From an uncultured Bacilli bacterium (lineage in GTDB: Bacteria > Bacillota_I > Bacilli_A > RF39 > UBA660), in NCBI GenBank assembly GCA_934096125.1, contig CAKOLB010000013.1, positions 1 through 22,364 of the forward strand: 22,364 nt of DNA, written 5' to 3'. The translations under genes were made by a program, and so were the position numbers. Positions 1 through 6,105 of the stretch are shown here, piece after piece. The notes beneath the pieces were generated by a model. That model had not been told where the DNA came from and made no database searches. It worked only from the letters and a program-made list of their open reading frames with translations. Numbering within the stretch: the stretch's first letter is position 1; each line of letters opens with the position of its first letter.

Positions 1-82
1 TAACCTTATATTTAAAGTTTTTTAAGATGTTGGTTAAATCTTTATTAGGTTTTAGATTTTCAATTACTTTAAATTCAAGCAT
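1..82 (-). CDS. Start of an unidentified protein (partial, runs off the left edge)
   Basis: The ATG at 80-82 (minus) is preceded by a near-perfect AAGGAGGA ribosome-binding site at 91-98, and the frame stays open to the window edge. Only about 27 residues are visible, beginning MLEFKVIENL and rich in Lys, Asn and Leu. That is too little to assign a family. It lies downstream of the tRNA-Gly terminator, so it is probably transcribed separately. The ribosome-binding site sits next to a 12-base perfect palindrome (96-107), which may be chance. The gene call rests on the ribosome-binding site and open frame only. Confidence 0.6.
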   Translation of the reverse strand, partial: MLEFKVIENLKPNKDLTNILKNFKYKV

Positions 83-128
83 GAAAAAAGTCCTCCTTTC
101 TAGAAAGAGAACTTTTAAAGTTTTATAT

Positions 129-163
129 AAAATAAAAACTCACGAACTTTTAAGTCCGTAAGT
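129..163 (-). terminator. Rho-independent terminator after tRNA-Gly
   Basis: On the minus strand a 12-pair stem (138-149 with 152-163, including two G-T wobbles and a very short loop) is followed by a T-rich run at 129-137. It starts about 10 bases after the tRNA CCA end, the expected place for a tRNA terminator. Confidence 0.75.
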
Positions 164-173
164 TGATTTCAAA

Positions 174-247
174 TGGAGCAGGTGATGAGAATCGAACTCA
201 CGTCAGGAGCTTGGAAGGCTCTTATTCTACCATTAAACTACACCTGC
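174..247 (-). tRNA. tRNA-Gly, anticodon TCC
   Basis: The reverse strand folds as a cloverleaf. The acceptor GCAGGTG pairs with CACCTGC, the D-arm is followed by an anticodon loop CTTCCAA on a GAGC/GCTC stem, and the T-arm has GTGAG, loop TTCGATT and CTCAT. The discriminator is T and the CCA tail is encoded. The anticodon TCC reads glycine codons (GGA and, by wobble, others). The length is 74 bases with CCA. Two small oddities are an A-C mismatch at the base of the anticodon stem (27-43) and a G-T pair closing the D stem. It has its own promoter and terminator, so it looks like a single-gene unit. I found no second copy of its 3' end in the window that would mark an attachment site. Confidence 0.95.
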
Positions 248-267
248 ATTACTTAATTACGTTTATA

Positions 268-296
268 ATTATAGCAAAAAAAAAAGCCTAATGCAA
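268..296 (-). promoter_or_regulatory. Promoter of tRNA-Gly
   Basis: On the minus strand a perfect -10 TATAAT lies at 268-273 and a -35-like TTGCAT at 291-296, with a 17-base spacer. The predicted transcription start is near 261, giving a leader of about 13 bases before the tRNA. The spacer is largely the T-run of the upstream terminator. Confidence 0.65.
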
Positions 297-299
297 GGC
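276..299 (-). terminator. Possible terminator of the nuclease-dehydrogenase operon
   Basis: On the minus strand GCCT (296-299) and AGGC (286-289) form a short stem with a six-base loop, followed by ten consecutive T (276-285). The stem is short, so efficiency is uncertain, but the T-run and the position about 70 bases after the dehydrogenase stop fit. It overlaps the tRNA promoter. Confidence 0.45.
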
Positions 300-370
300 C
301 TTCCAAGCGACTTTTAATATTTTTTTATACAAACATCATAAAAATCTAAAAAACAAAGATATTAATATAA

Positions 371-1102
371 TTATTTTGCAGTAAAACCACCATCAATAGA
401 TACAATCGTTCCCGTAATAAAACTTGCTTTATCACTTAATAGATAACAAATCAAGTTAGCTATCTCAGTATCCTTACCAAGTCTTCCAATTGGAAGTTGA
501 CTTGCCATATACCCCTTGATATCATCAGGAACCTCAGCCAAAATTGGTGTATCAACATATCCAGGAGCCACCGCATTAACTCTAATATTTTCTTTTGCAT
601 ATGCAAGCGCTAAAGACCTTGTCATTTGATTAATAGCACCTTTAGAAGCACTATAAGCAAAACTTGTATCACTTCCAACTAAACCAAACATGGAAGAAGT
701 ATTAACAACAGCTCCCCCACCATTTTTAAGCATTTCTTTAATTACATATTTATTCATTAAGAAAACTCCCGTTTGATTTACTCCAATTACTTTATTCCAC
801 TCATCCATTGTCACATCAACAGCACTAGCAGCTGAACCACCAATACCAGCATTAGCAACTAAATAATCAATATGCCCAAACTTATCTATTGTTTGTTTTA
901 CTAAATTTTGAACATCTTCTTCCTTGGATACATCAGCCTTTACTCCTAAAGCGTTTAATCCTAAACTTTCTGCTAAAGACACAACATTTTCATTCCAATC
1001 CGCTAGAACCACCTTCACATTTTCTGTAAGTAATTCCTTTGCAGTCGCAAGCCCTATTCCACTTGCAGCCCCTGTTACTATAGCAACTTTTTCTTCAAAC
1101 AT
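371..1102 (-). CDS. Short-chain dehydrogenase/reductase (SDR), FabG-like
   Basis: A 243-residue classical SDR, a cytosolic NAD(P)-dependent oxidoreductase. The cofactor motif TGAASGIG is at residues 10-17, with Asp35 after beta-2, which in this family usually favours NAD(H) over NADP(H). The NAG motif is at 84-86, then Asn110, Ser137, and the active-site Tyr150 and Lys154 (YSASK), so the full Asn-Ser-Tyr-Lys tetrad is present. The PG motif (180-181) and the C-terminal SIDGGF are also typical. The length matches the family (about 245). Substrate cannot be read from sequence: 3-oxoacyl-ACP, a sugar or a secondary alcohol are all possible. The start has an AAAGGAGG site, and the stop of the upstream nuclease gene is only 3 bases away, so the two genes are co-transcribed and probably translationally coupled. 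Confidence 0.92.
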   Translation of the reverse strand: MFEEKVAIVTGAASGIGLATAKELLTENVKVVLADWNENVVSLAESLGLNALGVKADVSKEEDVQNLVKQTIDKFGHIDYLVANAGIGGSAASAVDVTMDEWNKVIGVNQTGVFLMNKYVIKEMLKNGGGAVVNTSSMFGLVGSDTSFAYSASKGAINQMTRSLALAYAKENIRVNAVAPGYVDTPILAEVPDDIKGYMASQLPIGRLGKDTEIANLICYLLSDKASFITGTIVSIDGGFTAK

Positions 1103-1105
1103 AAT

Positions 1106-1819
1106 CTATTCCTCCTTTAATTTACTATCACCTGTTGCATAATCTATTTCTATATTATCTTGAACATTAAATACAAAAACATTAAATTTAACACCTTTTC
1201 CCTGGTCTTCAACAGACAAAGCTTCAATTCTCACACCCATTGCAAGCAAATTATCTCCCTCATAAACTGGAGTTACCCGATAAAGCACATGATTATTTGT
1301 TTTCTTAACATAACTTGCCACTTTATTTTCAAATTCAATCATTCCTTTAGTATTCATTTGTCTTGTACAAGTTATTAGATTCTTTACATTTGCATTTTCT
1401 CCAGTTAACTGATAAGCAATTAAATGACATCTATTATAAAGATATTTTCCATCAACATTATCATATTTTATTGTATGCCATCCACTTGGCTTAATCATTC
1501 CAATAGAACCACGCTTCTCTACCGGCATCAAATCTTGACCAACACTAGCAAGTGCCACCCCTGCTCTACCCAAGGTATCAAGTTCACTATAACTTTCAAA
1601 AGCCTTAGAACCATCGACACCTGTAAAATCAGGCTCATTACCATTAAGTTCAATATAACTAGAGCCAGTATACTCATAACTATCACTTACATTTGAAACA
1701 ACTTTTGCCTTTTCTTCACCATGAGCATAACTAAATACATCTTCATAATAGTTAATACAAACCATTAAAACCGCAATACAAAAGGTTACAATTAAAAATA
1801 TATTATTTCTTTTATTCAT
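1106..1819 (-). CDS. Membrane-anchored DNA/RNA non-specific endonuclease (EndA/NucA-like)
   Basis: 237 residues. A hydrophobic segment at about 7-23 is an uncleaved signal or membrane anchor that places the enzyme outside the cell. The nuclease domain covers about 75-235. Its beta-beta-alpha-metal core motif is NRCHLIA (residues 129-135), a common variant of the DRGH motif, with His132 as general base. It is followed by a metal-binding Asn region (TRQMN, 152-156) and FENKV. The C-terminal part, with NVFVFNVQ and IDYATGDS, is typical of streptococcal DNA-entry nuclease relatives. Such enzymes cut DNA or RNA without sequence preference and serve in DNA uptake, nutrient scavenging or release from traps. 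It is the first gene of an operon with the dehydrogenase. The start is set by the TGA immediately upstream in frame and an AGGGGATG site. Confidence 0.88.
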   Translation of the reverse strand: MNKRNNIFLIVTFCIAVLMVCINYYEDVFSYAHGEEKAKVVSNVSDSYEYTGSSYIELNGNEPDFTGVDGSKAFESYSELDTLGRAGVALASVGQDLMPVEKRGSIGMIKPSGWHTIKYDNVDGKYLYNRCHLIAYQLTGENANVKNLITCTRQMNTKGMIEFENKVASYVKKTNNHVLYRVTPVYEGDNLLAMGVRIEALSVEDQGKGVKFNVFVFNVQDNIEIDYATGDSKLKEE

Positions 1820-1834
1820 CCATCATCCCCTATT

Positions 1835-1863
1835 ATTATATCAAAAATGACTAAACTTTTCTA
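1835..1863 (-). promoter_or_regulatory. Promoter of nuclease-dehydrogenase operon
   Basis: On the minus strand a perfect TATAAT (1835-1840) is preceded by TGA (extended -10), with TAGAAA at 1858-1863 after a 17-base spacer. It lies just at the 3' end of the upstream gene, so the nuclease can be transcribed independently. Confidence 0.65.
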
Positions 1864-2134
1864 TATCTTTAATTTCCAAATTTAATATACTAGTATATTT
1901 ATTAAACACTTTCTTTCTATTATCCTCTTTTTTACTTTGTAAATAAACATCATTATATTCCCCGGCACTAAAAACATCATTTCCCCTTGTATCATTAATA
2001 AGCCTTTCCAAAGATGGAAAATTTTTTCCAAATATTTTCTCACTAGCTTCCATCTCAAAACAAAATCTTTCATACAAATGATAAAGTGCCAGTTCATGAC
2101 ACAATTTATTATATAATTCATTTTTTTCCTTCAT
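1841..2134 (-). CDS. Small protein of unknown function, divergent from an HTH regulator
   Basis: 97 residues from the chosen ATG at 2132-2134, which follows an AGAGGAA ribosome-binding site. A longer reading to 2164 has no such site. There is no signal peptide or membrane segment, so it is cytosolic. The N-terminal part contains CHELALYH (12-19), followed by a Glu- and Phe-rich stretch with EMEASEKIF (27-35). This loosely recalls the HELAHY and E-x-EA-x-x-FA pattern of ImmA/IrrE peptidases, but the second metal His is displaced and the protein is far shorter than that family, so I do not assign it. It sits head to head with the HTH gene across a 115-base region with an inverted repeat, so the two may be functionally linked. 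Confidence 0.6.
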   Translation of the reverse strand: MKEKNELYNKLCHELALYHLYERFCFEMEASEKIFGKNFPSLERLINDTRGNDVFSAGEYNDVYLQSKKEDNRKKVFNKYTSILNLEIKDIEKFSHF

Positions 2135-2152
2135 GTTATTCCTCTCAAAATT

Positions 2153-2161
2153 AGTATAACA
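2153..2161 (-). promoter_or_regulatory. Extended -10 promoter of the small unknown gene
   Basis: The minus strand reads TGT followed by TATACT, an extended -10 element, about 20 bases before the ATG. No convincing -35 hexamer is seen. Confidence 0.4.
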
Positions 2162-2174
2162 CAAAATTACTCAA

Positions 2175-2197
2175 TTATGTACTTATTGTGTGCATAA
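2175..2197. promoter_or_regulatory. Candidate operator between divergent genes
   Basis: TTATGTAC (2175-2182) and GTGCATAA (2190-2197) form an inverted repeat with seven of eight pairs matching and a 7-base spacer. It lies between the two divergent promoters. A dimeric HTH regulator such as the neighbouring gene product could bind here. This is inference from position and symmetry only. Confidence 0.35.
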
Positions 2198-2223
2198 ATG
2201 TGGCTAATTATTTTCCTCGAAAA

Positions 2224-2232
2224 TGGCATAAT
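2224..2232 (+). promoter_or_regulatory. Extended -10 promoter of the HTH gene
   Basis: TGG followed by CATAAT at 2227-2232 resembles an extended -10 element. No clear -35 is seen. The predicted start site is about 10 bases before the ribosome-binding site at 2241-2245. Confidence 0.35.
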
Positions 2233-2249
2233 AAACTATGAGGTGTATT

Positions 2250-2582
2250 ATGGCTTTATATAATTATCAAGAATTACAAGAAAAAGTATTAAACAGTAAC
2301 AATAAAAATATCTACAAAATAATTTGCTCCAATATTAAAAAGTTACGTAAGGAAAGATACAATGAATTCAAAAGTGTTTTTCAAAGTAATTCCATCAATC
2401 CCTACACTACTGAAAACATTGCAGCTTTACTAGATTACAATCATAATCATTATAAAAGATTTGAAAGTGACAATGATCCAACTAAAAGAATACCGCTAAA
2501 TAAATTAATACTTTTAACTATTATTCTTGATACTACATTAGATGAAATTATTAAAGATAAATCCAAAAATGATTCATATTAA
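2250..2582 (+). CDS. XRE-like helix-turn-helix regulator
   Basis: 110 residues. I start at the ATG at 2250, because GAGGTG lies 5 bases upstream; the in-frame ATG at 2238 overlaps that site. The fold reads as five helices of the Cro/C1 type: NIKKLRKER (28-36), then TTENIAALL (53-61), a recognition helix around HNHYKRFES (65-73), PLNKLILLTIIL (82-93) and TLDEIIK (96-102). The closing helices match the usual XRE ending where a conserved Leu and Asp-Glu follow the HTH. A stretch of about 14 residues between the first and second helix is longer than normal. It probably represses itself and its divergent neighbour through the inverted repeat at 2175-2197. Similarity is weak, so the family call is moderate. 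Confidence 0.65.
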   Translation: MALYNYQELQEKVLNSNNKNIYKIICSNIKKLRKERYNEFKSVFQSNSINPYTTENIAALLDYNHNHYKRFESDNDPTKRIPLNKLILLTIILDTTLDEIIKDKSKNDSY

Positions 2583-2601
2583 CTTGATATGAATCATTTT
2601 T
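2565..2601. terminator. Shared bidirectional terminator of convergent genes
   Basis: A perfect 15-pair stem (2565-2579 with 2587-2601) has a 7-base loop and A-rich and T-rich flanks that work as U-runs in both directions. The stop codons of both converging genes (2580-2582 plus, 2594-2596 minus) fall inside the hairpin. Confidence 0.85.
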
Positions 2602-3157
2602 TATATTCTTCTAGTGTTAAATTATTATCATGAATAATTTTTGCAGTCTCTACACCCACAAATCGGTAATGCCACGGCTCATGTTTTATACCTGTTATAC
2701 TTTCTTTATCTTTTGGATATCTTAATATAAAACCATATTTATAAGCATTATCATTCATCCACTTTACTTCTTTATCACTTTCTTTAACATCATCACTATA
2801 TTTATTATCTTTAAAATAAGCTATATCAATTGCCAGCCCCGTTTGATGTTCTGAAGCCCCTGGAACTTGCACAAAATTATAAGCTTCCATCCCTTTTTTA
2901 TCAATATTTGCAGCCAGTATTTTTTCTTGATACTCATAACTTCTATATCCACTATCTACGATAATATAATTACCATCGAAAGCAGCAGCAGCGAGCATTG
3001 CATCAAGATATGGCTTAACATAGATTGAAAGCCGTGGTTTTTCCAAAGGATCAACATACTTATGAAAATTATCTTCATTTTCATCAACTACATAAAGCTC
3101 GGGTTTAAAACTCTTTGGTAATAAATTATCTTTATTAACCAGTACTTCAATGTCCAC
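2594..3157 (-). CDS. M15 family D,D-carboxypeptidase, VanY-like
   Basis: 187 residues. The peptidase M15B domain spans about 43-180. The zinc ligands are His104 and Asp111 in SEHQTGLAID (102-111) and His163 in HEPWHYRF (159-166), with Glu160 as the catalytic base. SGYRSYEYQ (69-77) is the usual substrate-side motif. Such enzymes remove the terminal D-Ala from peptidoglycan stem peptides. The domain is complete, but no signal peptide or membrane anchor precedes it, and there is no room for one because the upstream gene ends 17 bases away. The start is a GTG with a GGTGAAG site. The protein may be cytoplasmic, acting on precursors like VanX/VanXY, or exported in an unseen way. It is co-transcribed with the zinc dehydrogenase and ends within the shared terminator. 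Confidence 0.85.
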   Translation of the reverse strand: MDIEVLVNKDNLLPKSFKPELYVVDENEDNFHKYVDPLEKPRLSIYVKPYLDAMLAAAAFDGNYIIVDSGYRSYEYQEKILAANIDKKGMEAYNFVQVPGASEHQTGLAIDIAYFKDNKYSDDVKESDKEVKWMNDNAYKYGFILRYPKDKESITGIKHEPWHYRFVGVETAKIIHDNNLTLEEYKK

Positions 3158-3174
3158 TACACTTCACCAATATA

Positions 3175-4209
3175 TTATATGGTTTGGTCAACAATTATTT
3201 TCACTGCACCATCTTTACCACTAGTAAGTCGTTCATAAGCTTTTTGGACATCTTCTAAAGCTACTTCATCATCTACAAACTTCATAACATCTATTTTCTT
3301 ATTAGCAATTAAATCAATACATGCTTTAAATTCATTATAGGTATAGGCAATAGAACCTTGCATAACTATTTCTTTCATCACCGCCATTACAGTATAGGTT
3401 GGTACGGCATCAGTTGCAACTCCCACAAGCACAACTATTCCCCCTGGCTTAACCATAGTTATTGCACTATTAACTGCAGCACTATTACCAACACACTCGA
3501 TAACTACATCAAAACCACCATTAGTCTCATAAGTTAATTTTTCAGCTAAATTTTCCTCTAAAGCATTTCGGTAACTATCAGCAACACCAAGTTTAACAGC
3601 CTTCTTACCTCTATTCTCATTTGTTTCAGTTACTACAACTTTACTAGCTCCCTCTAATTTAGCAAACATTGCAGAAACAAGGCCAATAATACCACCCCCA
3701 ATAACTAAAACATTATCACCAACAGCAATTCGTCCCAAATGAGCAGCATGAAGTCCTACCGCGGTAGGTTCAACCATTGTTACTTCTTCATCTTGCATAG
3801 TATCAGGTACCTTTATAACCATATCCTCTCTTACATTAATTCTTTTAGTAAGCCCTCCTGGGTTATCAAGAGAAAGACCTACAGCAGCTTGCCAAGTTGA
3901 TGAACAATACTGAATATCTCCCTTATGACAAGCCTCACACTTACCACATGGGGATAATGGAAGAGCCGTAACTCTGTCCCCAACTTGTAAATCATCCCTG
4001 GCCCCTGGATCAACAACTCTTCCACAAAACTCGTGTCCCAACACAAGTCCCTTTGGAGCCCCAGAAGTAAAATAGTGTAAATCTGACCCACAAATTCCTA
4101 TCTTAGTCACATCAATTAACACAAAACCATCCTTAGCTTTTGGCTCTGGTAAATCAACTATTTCAAATTCTCTAACATCTTTTATCGCACATGCTTTCAT
4201 CTTCATCAT
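3175..4209 (-). CDS. Zinc-dependent medium-chain alcohol dehydrogenase (sorbitol/threonine dehydrogenase-like)
   Basis: 344 residues, a cytosolic NAD(P)-dependent oxidoreductase of the MDR family. The catalytic zinc ligands are Cys40 (GICGSDLH), His59-Glu60 (GHEF) and Glu147. The structural zinc is held by Cys88, Cys91, Cys94 and Cys102. The Rossmann loop GGGIIG is at 171-176, and VTETNENR (193-200) follows beta-2. The pattern fits polyol or L-threonine/butanediol dehydrogenases; the exact substrate is not determinable. Three ATGs lie close together (4209, 4206, 4200) behind AAAGGAAGG, so the start is uncertain by three residues. It is the first gene of an operon with the VanY-like gene. Confidence 0.92.
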   Translation of the reverse strand: MMKMKACAIKDVREFEIVDLPEPKAKDGFVLIDVTKIGICGSDLHYFTSGAPKGLVLGHEFCGRVVDPGARDDLQVGDRVTALPLSPCGKCEACHKGDIQYCSSTWQAAVGLSLDNPGGLTKRINVREDMVIKVPDTMQDEEVTMVEPTAVGLHAAHLGRIAVGDNVLVIGGGIIGLVSAMFAKLEGASKVVVTETNENRGKKAVKLGVADSYRNALEENLAEKLTYETNGGFDVVIECVGNSAAVNSAITMVKPGGIVVLVGVATDAVPTYTVMAVMKEIVMQGSIAYTYNEFKACIDLIANKKIDVMKFVDDEVALEDVQKAYERLTSGKDGAVKIIVDQTI

Positions 4210-4227
4210 CCTTCCTTTACTATACCC

Positions 4228-4236
4228 ATTATAACA
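4228..4236 (-). promoter_or_regulatory. Promoter of the zinc dehydrogenase operon
   Basis: The minus strand has TGT followed by a perfect TATAAT (4228-4233), a strong extended -10. The -35 region is a T-run with no clear hexamer. Confidence 0.55.
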
Positions 4237-4255
4237 AAAAAAAAGAAAAAAATCT

Positions 4256-5092
4256 CTAACTATTTTTTCTTTTATTAATTGTTACCACTTTTGGATAAGG
4301 AATTTCAATATTATTTTTCTCAAAACTTTTCTTAACGTTATAATACATTATATACATATTTTCAAAAGTATCTGTATTATCTTTTCCCCATACCCAAGCA
4401 CGAAGAGAAATACTACTATCATTCCAATTTGATATTCTTACCTTTGGAAACTCAACATCTTTATTCTTTCCTTTAGGATTAGGATGATAAAGTTTCTTAA
4501 GCTCACTTTCAATAATCTTTATTGCTTTATCAACATCAGCCTCATATGCAACAGGAAACTCCACTAACTTAACAGTCTCATTATCTCCATAATTAAAGTT
4601 CTCAATCGTATATGTATTCATTTGACAATTTGGAATTAACACGCGTCTATTATTAATGGTCCGAATAATTGTATGCCGCATAGTAATATCTTCAACTGTT
4701 CCACTAACATTTTTATCAACACACTCAATAAAATCTCCAACTTGATAAGCATCGCCAATAACTAGAGCAAAACTTCCAAAGAAATTCTTTAAGCTCTCTT
4801 GCGCTGCTAGCCCTAAAACAACTGAACCAATACCTAAACCAGATAATAAAGTTTTCGAAAATCCACTAAAAACATCAAACTGTCCAATAATAACTAAAGT
4901 CCCTAAAACATATAAAACAAGCTTTTTAACTTTCTTTATAAACATAAGAAGTGTTGTCACATTCTTCTTTCTTCTTTTTCTAATCGTTCTATCAATAAAC
5001 TTATCTATAATATTGTTAATAAGTAGTAAAATAAGCACAACACTAACAACTACAATAAACTTATCTATATATTTTATAAAAAAATCCTTCAT
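4256..5092 (-). CDS. Small mechanosensitive ion channel, MscS family
   Basis: 278 residues from the ATG at 5090-5092, which has AAGGAGGAG just upstream; the longer frame to 5125 lacks a site. It has transmembrane segments at about 11-31 and 57-75. The pore-lining TM3 is at about 80-105, with the Gly/Ala pattern SGLGIGSVVLGLAAQ and the characteristic QESLKNFFG. The beta domain has YQVGDFIE (116-123), GTVEDITMR (131-139) and IPNC (153-156), followed by the alpha/beta C-terminal cage. It forms a heptameric tension-gated channel that releases solutes on osmotic downshock. The length and three-TM plan match the YkuT/MscS class. It is a single gene with its own promoter. No proper terminator is seen; the 3' end carries only an A/T hairpin and T-runs. 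Confidence 0.92.
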   Translation of the reverse strand: MKDFFIKYIDKFIVVVSVVLILLLINNIIDKFIDRTIRKRRKKNVTTLLMFIKKVKKLVLYVLGTLVIIGQFDVFSGFSKTLLSGLGIGSVVLGLAAQESLKNFFGSFALVIGDAYQVGDFIECVDKNVSGTVEDITMRHTIIRTINNRRVLIPNCQMNTYTIENFNYGDNETVKLVEFPVAYEADVDKAIKIIESELKKLYHPNPKGKNKDVEFPKVRISNWNDSSISLRAWVWGKDNTDTFENMYIMYYNVKKSFEKNNIEIPYPKVVTINKRKNS

Positions 5093-5109
5093 AACTCCTC
5101 CTTGCTTAT

Positions 5110-5138
5110 ATTGTAAAAAAAGCATTTCTATCCGTCAA
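5110..5138 (-). promoter_or_regulatory. Sigma-A-type promoter of mscS-like gene
   Basis: On the minus strand TTGACG (5133-5138) and TACAAT (5110-5115) are separated by exactly 17 bases. A weak inverted repeat lies just upstream at about 5137-5166. Confidence 0.75.
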
Positions 5139-5170
5139 TCAAAACTCGTAAAATTTACATTTAGTTGACA

Positions 5171-5755
5171 TCAATCTATCTTAAATATTTTCTTGAAAAC
5201 AAAACTCAGCACATATGCAGCCACCATAATAATGACTACCGTAATTAAACTTCGAGGATTTTTAAAGCTTTCGACCAGCCCAGTACCAACTGTCCCCCAA
5301 AAGTACACTAAAAATATTTTACTTATCCCAACAGCCATCGCATACTTTTTGAAATCCATATCCACAATCCCCGCAGCAATATTCATCATAAATGCTGGTG
5401 TAAAAGGAATAGACAAAATAACTACAATTTGCGAAAAAGATAACTTCTTAAAATAATTCATACACTTTTTTAAAAGCGCAACATTTTTAATTTTCTTTTG
5501 AGCCCAATCCTTCAAAAACCTTTTAACCAGCCAAAAAGATAAAAGACAACCAACACATGTACAAGCCCATGATATTAAAAAGCCTAAAATTTTACCAAAT
5601 GCCATAAAATTAATTGTTATAAATACAAACAAAGGAAGCGGTGGTATCATACTTTCCAGCACAATAAAAAGGCAACCAAGCAGTGGCCCATACACTCCCA
5701 AAGCATCAATTGTATTCATTATTAAATCGTATAAATTATTAAATATTTCTCCCAT
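5171..5755 (-). CDS. DedA/VTT-domain membrane protein
   Basis: 194 residues from the ATG at 5753-5755; a GTG three codons earlier is possible. The protein has membrane segments at about 22-52, 55-80, 108-130, 140-160 and 168-188. ESMIPPLP (34-41) is the conserved acidic re-entrant loop of the VTT/DedA fold, and IPFTPAFMMNIAAG (116-129) matches the second conserved hairpin, although the usual Arg there is missing. Family members act in phospholipid (undecaprenyl or phosphatidylethanolamine) flipping and envelope stress. No ribosome-binding site precedes either start. The -10 element puts the transcript start roughly at the GTG and about 10 bases before the ATG, so translation may be leaderless or nearly so. 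Confidence 0.82.
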   Translation of the reverse strand: MGEIFNNLYDLIMNTIDALGVYGPLLGCLFIVLESMIPPLPLFVFITINFMAFGKILGFLISWACTCVGCLLSFWLVKRFLKDWAQKKIKNVALLKKCMNYFKKLSFSQIVVILSIPFTPAFMMNIAAGIVDMDFKKYAMAVGISKIFLVYFWGTVGTGLVESFKNPRSLITVVIIMVAAYVLSFVFKKIFKID

Positions 5756-5771
5756 AAAAATCACTATACAT

Positions 5772-5780
5772 AGTATAGCA
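5772..5780 (-). promoter_or_regulatory. Extended -10 promoter of the DedA gene
   Basis: The minus strand reads TGC followed by TATACT. The -35 position (AGATTA, 5795-5800) is poor. The predicted transcript starts near 5765, leaving almost no leader. Confidence 0.5.
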
Positions 5781-5793
5781 CAATTTTTTTATT

Positions 5794-6054
5794 TTAATCT
5801 TGTTTTTTCACGACTTGTGTCACGTTATACCCTACATATTCTAGATACGCCACTACTTTCCTACTCAAATACCCTTTATTACATATTATATAATACTTCT
5901 TACTAAAATCTAAATATCTTTTATAATCAATAAGTAATTTATCAGCATAAATATTTATCGCTGCAAGGGGATGCAAATAATAATCTTCAGGATGTTGTAC
6001 ATCAATTAAAACCCCCATTTTTTCATCATAGTCCTCTAATTTAATTCTTTTCAT
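5794..6054 (-). CDS. Small rhodanese-like protein
   Basis: 86 residues from the ATG at 6052-6054; ATG at 6060 and GTG at 6063 are alternatives. It is a single rhodanese domain. LIDVQHPEDY (16-25) is the CH2A-type Asp motif, HPLAAINI (28-35) matches the usual H-I-x-G-A-x-N-I, and Cys58 heads the active-site loop CNKGYLSR, followed by VAYLEYVGYNV. Such proteins carry sulfane sulfur as a Cys persulfide in thiol or sulfur transfer. No ribosome-binding site is visible. It lies upstream of DedA on the same strand, but DedA appears to have its own promoter. Confidence 0.75.
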   Translation of the reverse strand: MKRIKLEDYDEKMGVLIDVQHPEDYYLHPLAAINIYADKLLIDYKRYLDFSKKYYIICNKGYLSRKVVAYLEYVGYNVTQVVKKQD

Positions 6055-6063
6055 ACACATCAC

Positions 6064-6092
6064 AATATACTGTATTCTAAAAAAAGTAACTA
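6064..6092 (-). promoter_or_regulatory. Possible promoter of the rhodanese gene
   Basis: On the minus strand TAGTTA (6087-6092) and TATATT (6064-6069) are 17 bases apart. The start site would fall at about 6057, so the ATG at 6054 would be nearly leaderless. It overlaps the preceding terminator. Confidence 0.35.
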
Positions 6093-6105
6093 GTATAGAC
6101 TAATT
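6079..6105 (-). terminator. Probable terminator of the secretion-like operon
   Basis: On the minus strand AATTAGT and ACTAGTT form a 7-pair stem (one T-G) with loop CTAT, followed by a run of seven T at 6079-6085. It begins at the coupling-protein stop codon. The stem is AT-rich, so termination may be partial. Confidence 0.5.

Noticed and set aside
174..247. tRNA-Gly as an integration site for a mobile element
   Set aside because: I saw no repeat of the tRNA 3' end elsewhere in the window and no integrase.
1841..2134. CHELALYH read as a zinc peptidase HExxH motif
   Set aside because: The second His is two positions too far, so it is H-E-x-x-x-x-H. I report it only as a loose resemblance, not as an enzyme.
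5137..5166. Imperfect inverted repeat upstream of the MscS promoter
   Set aside because: Pairing is broken and AT-rich; no better than expected by chance in this sequence.
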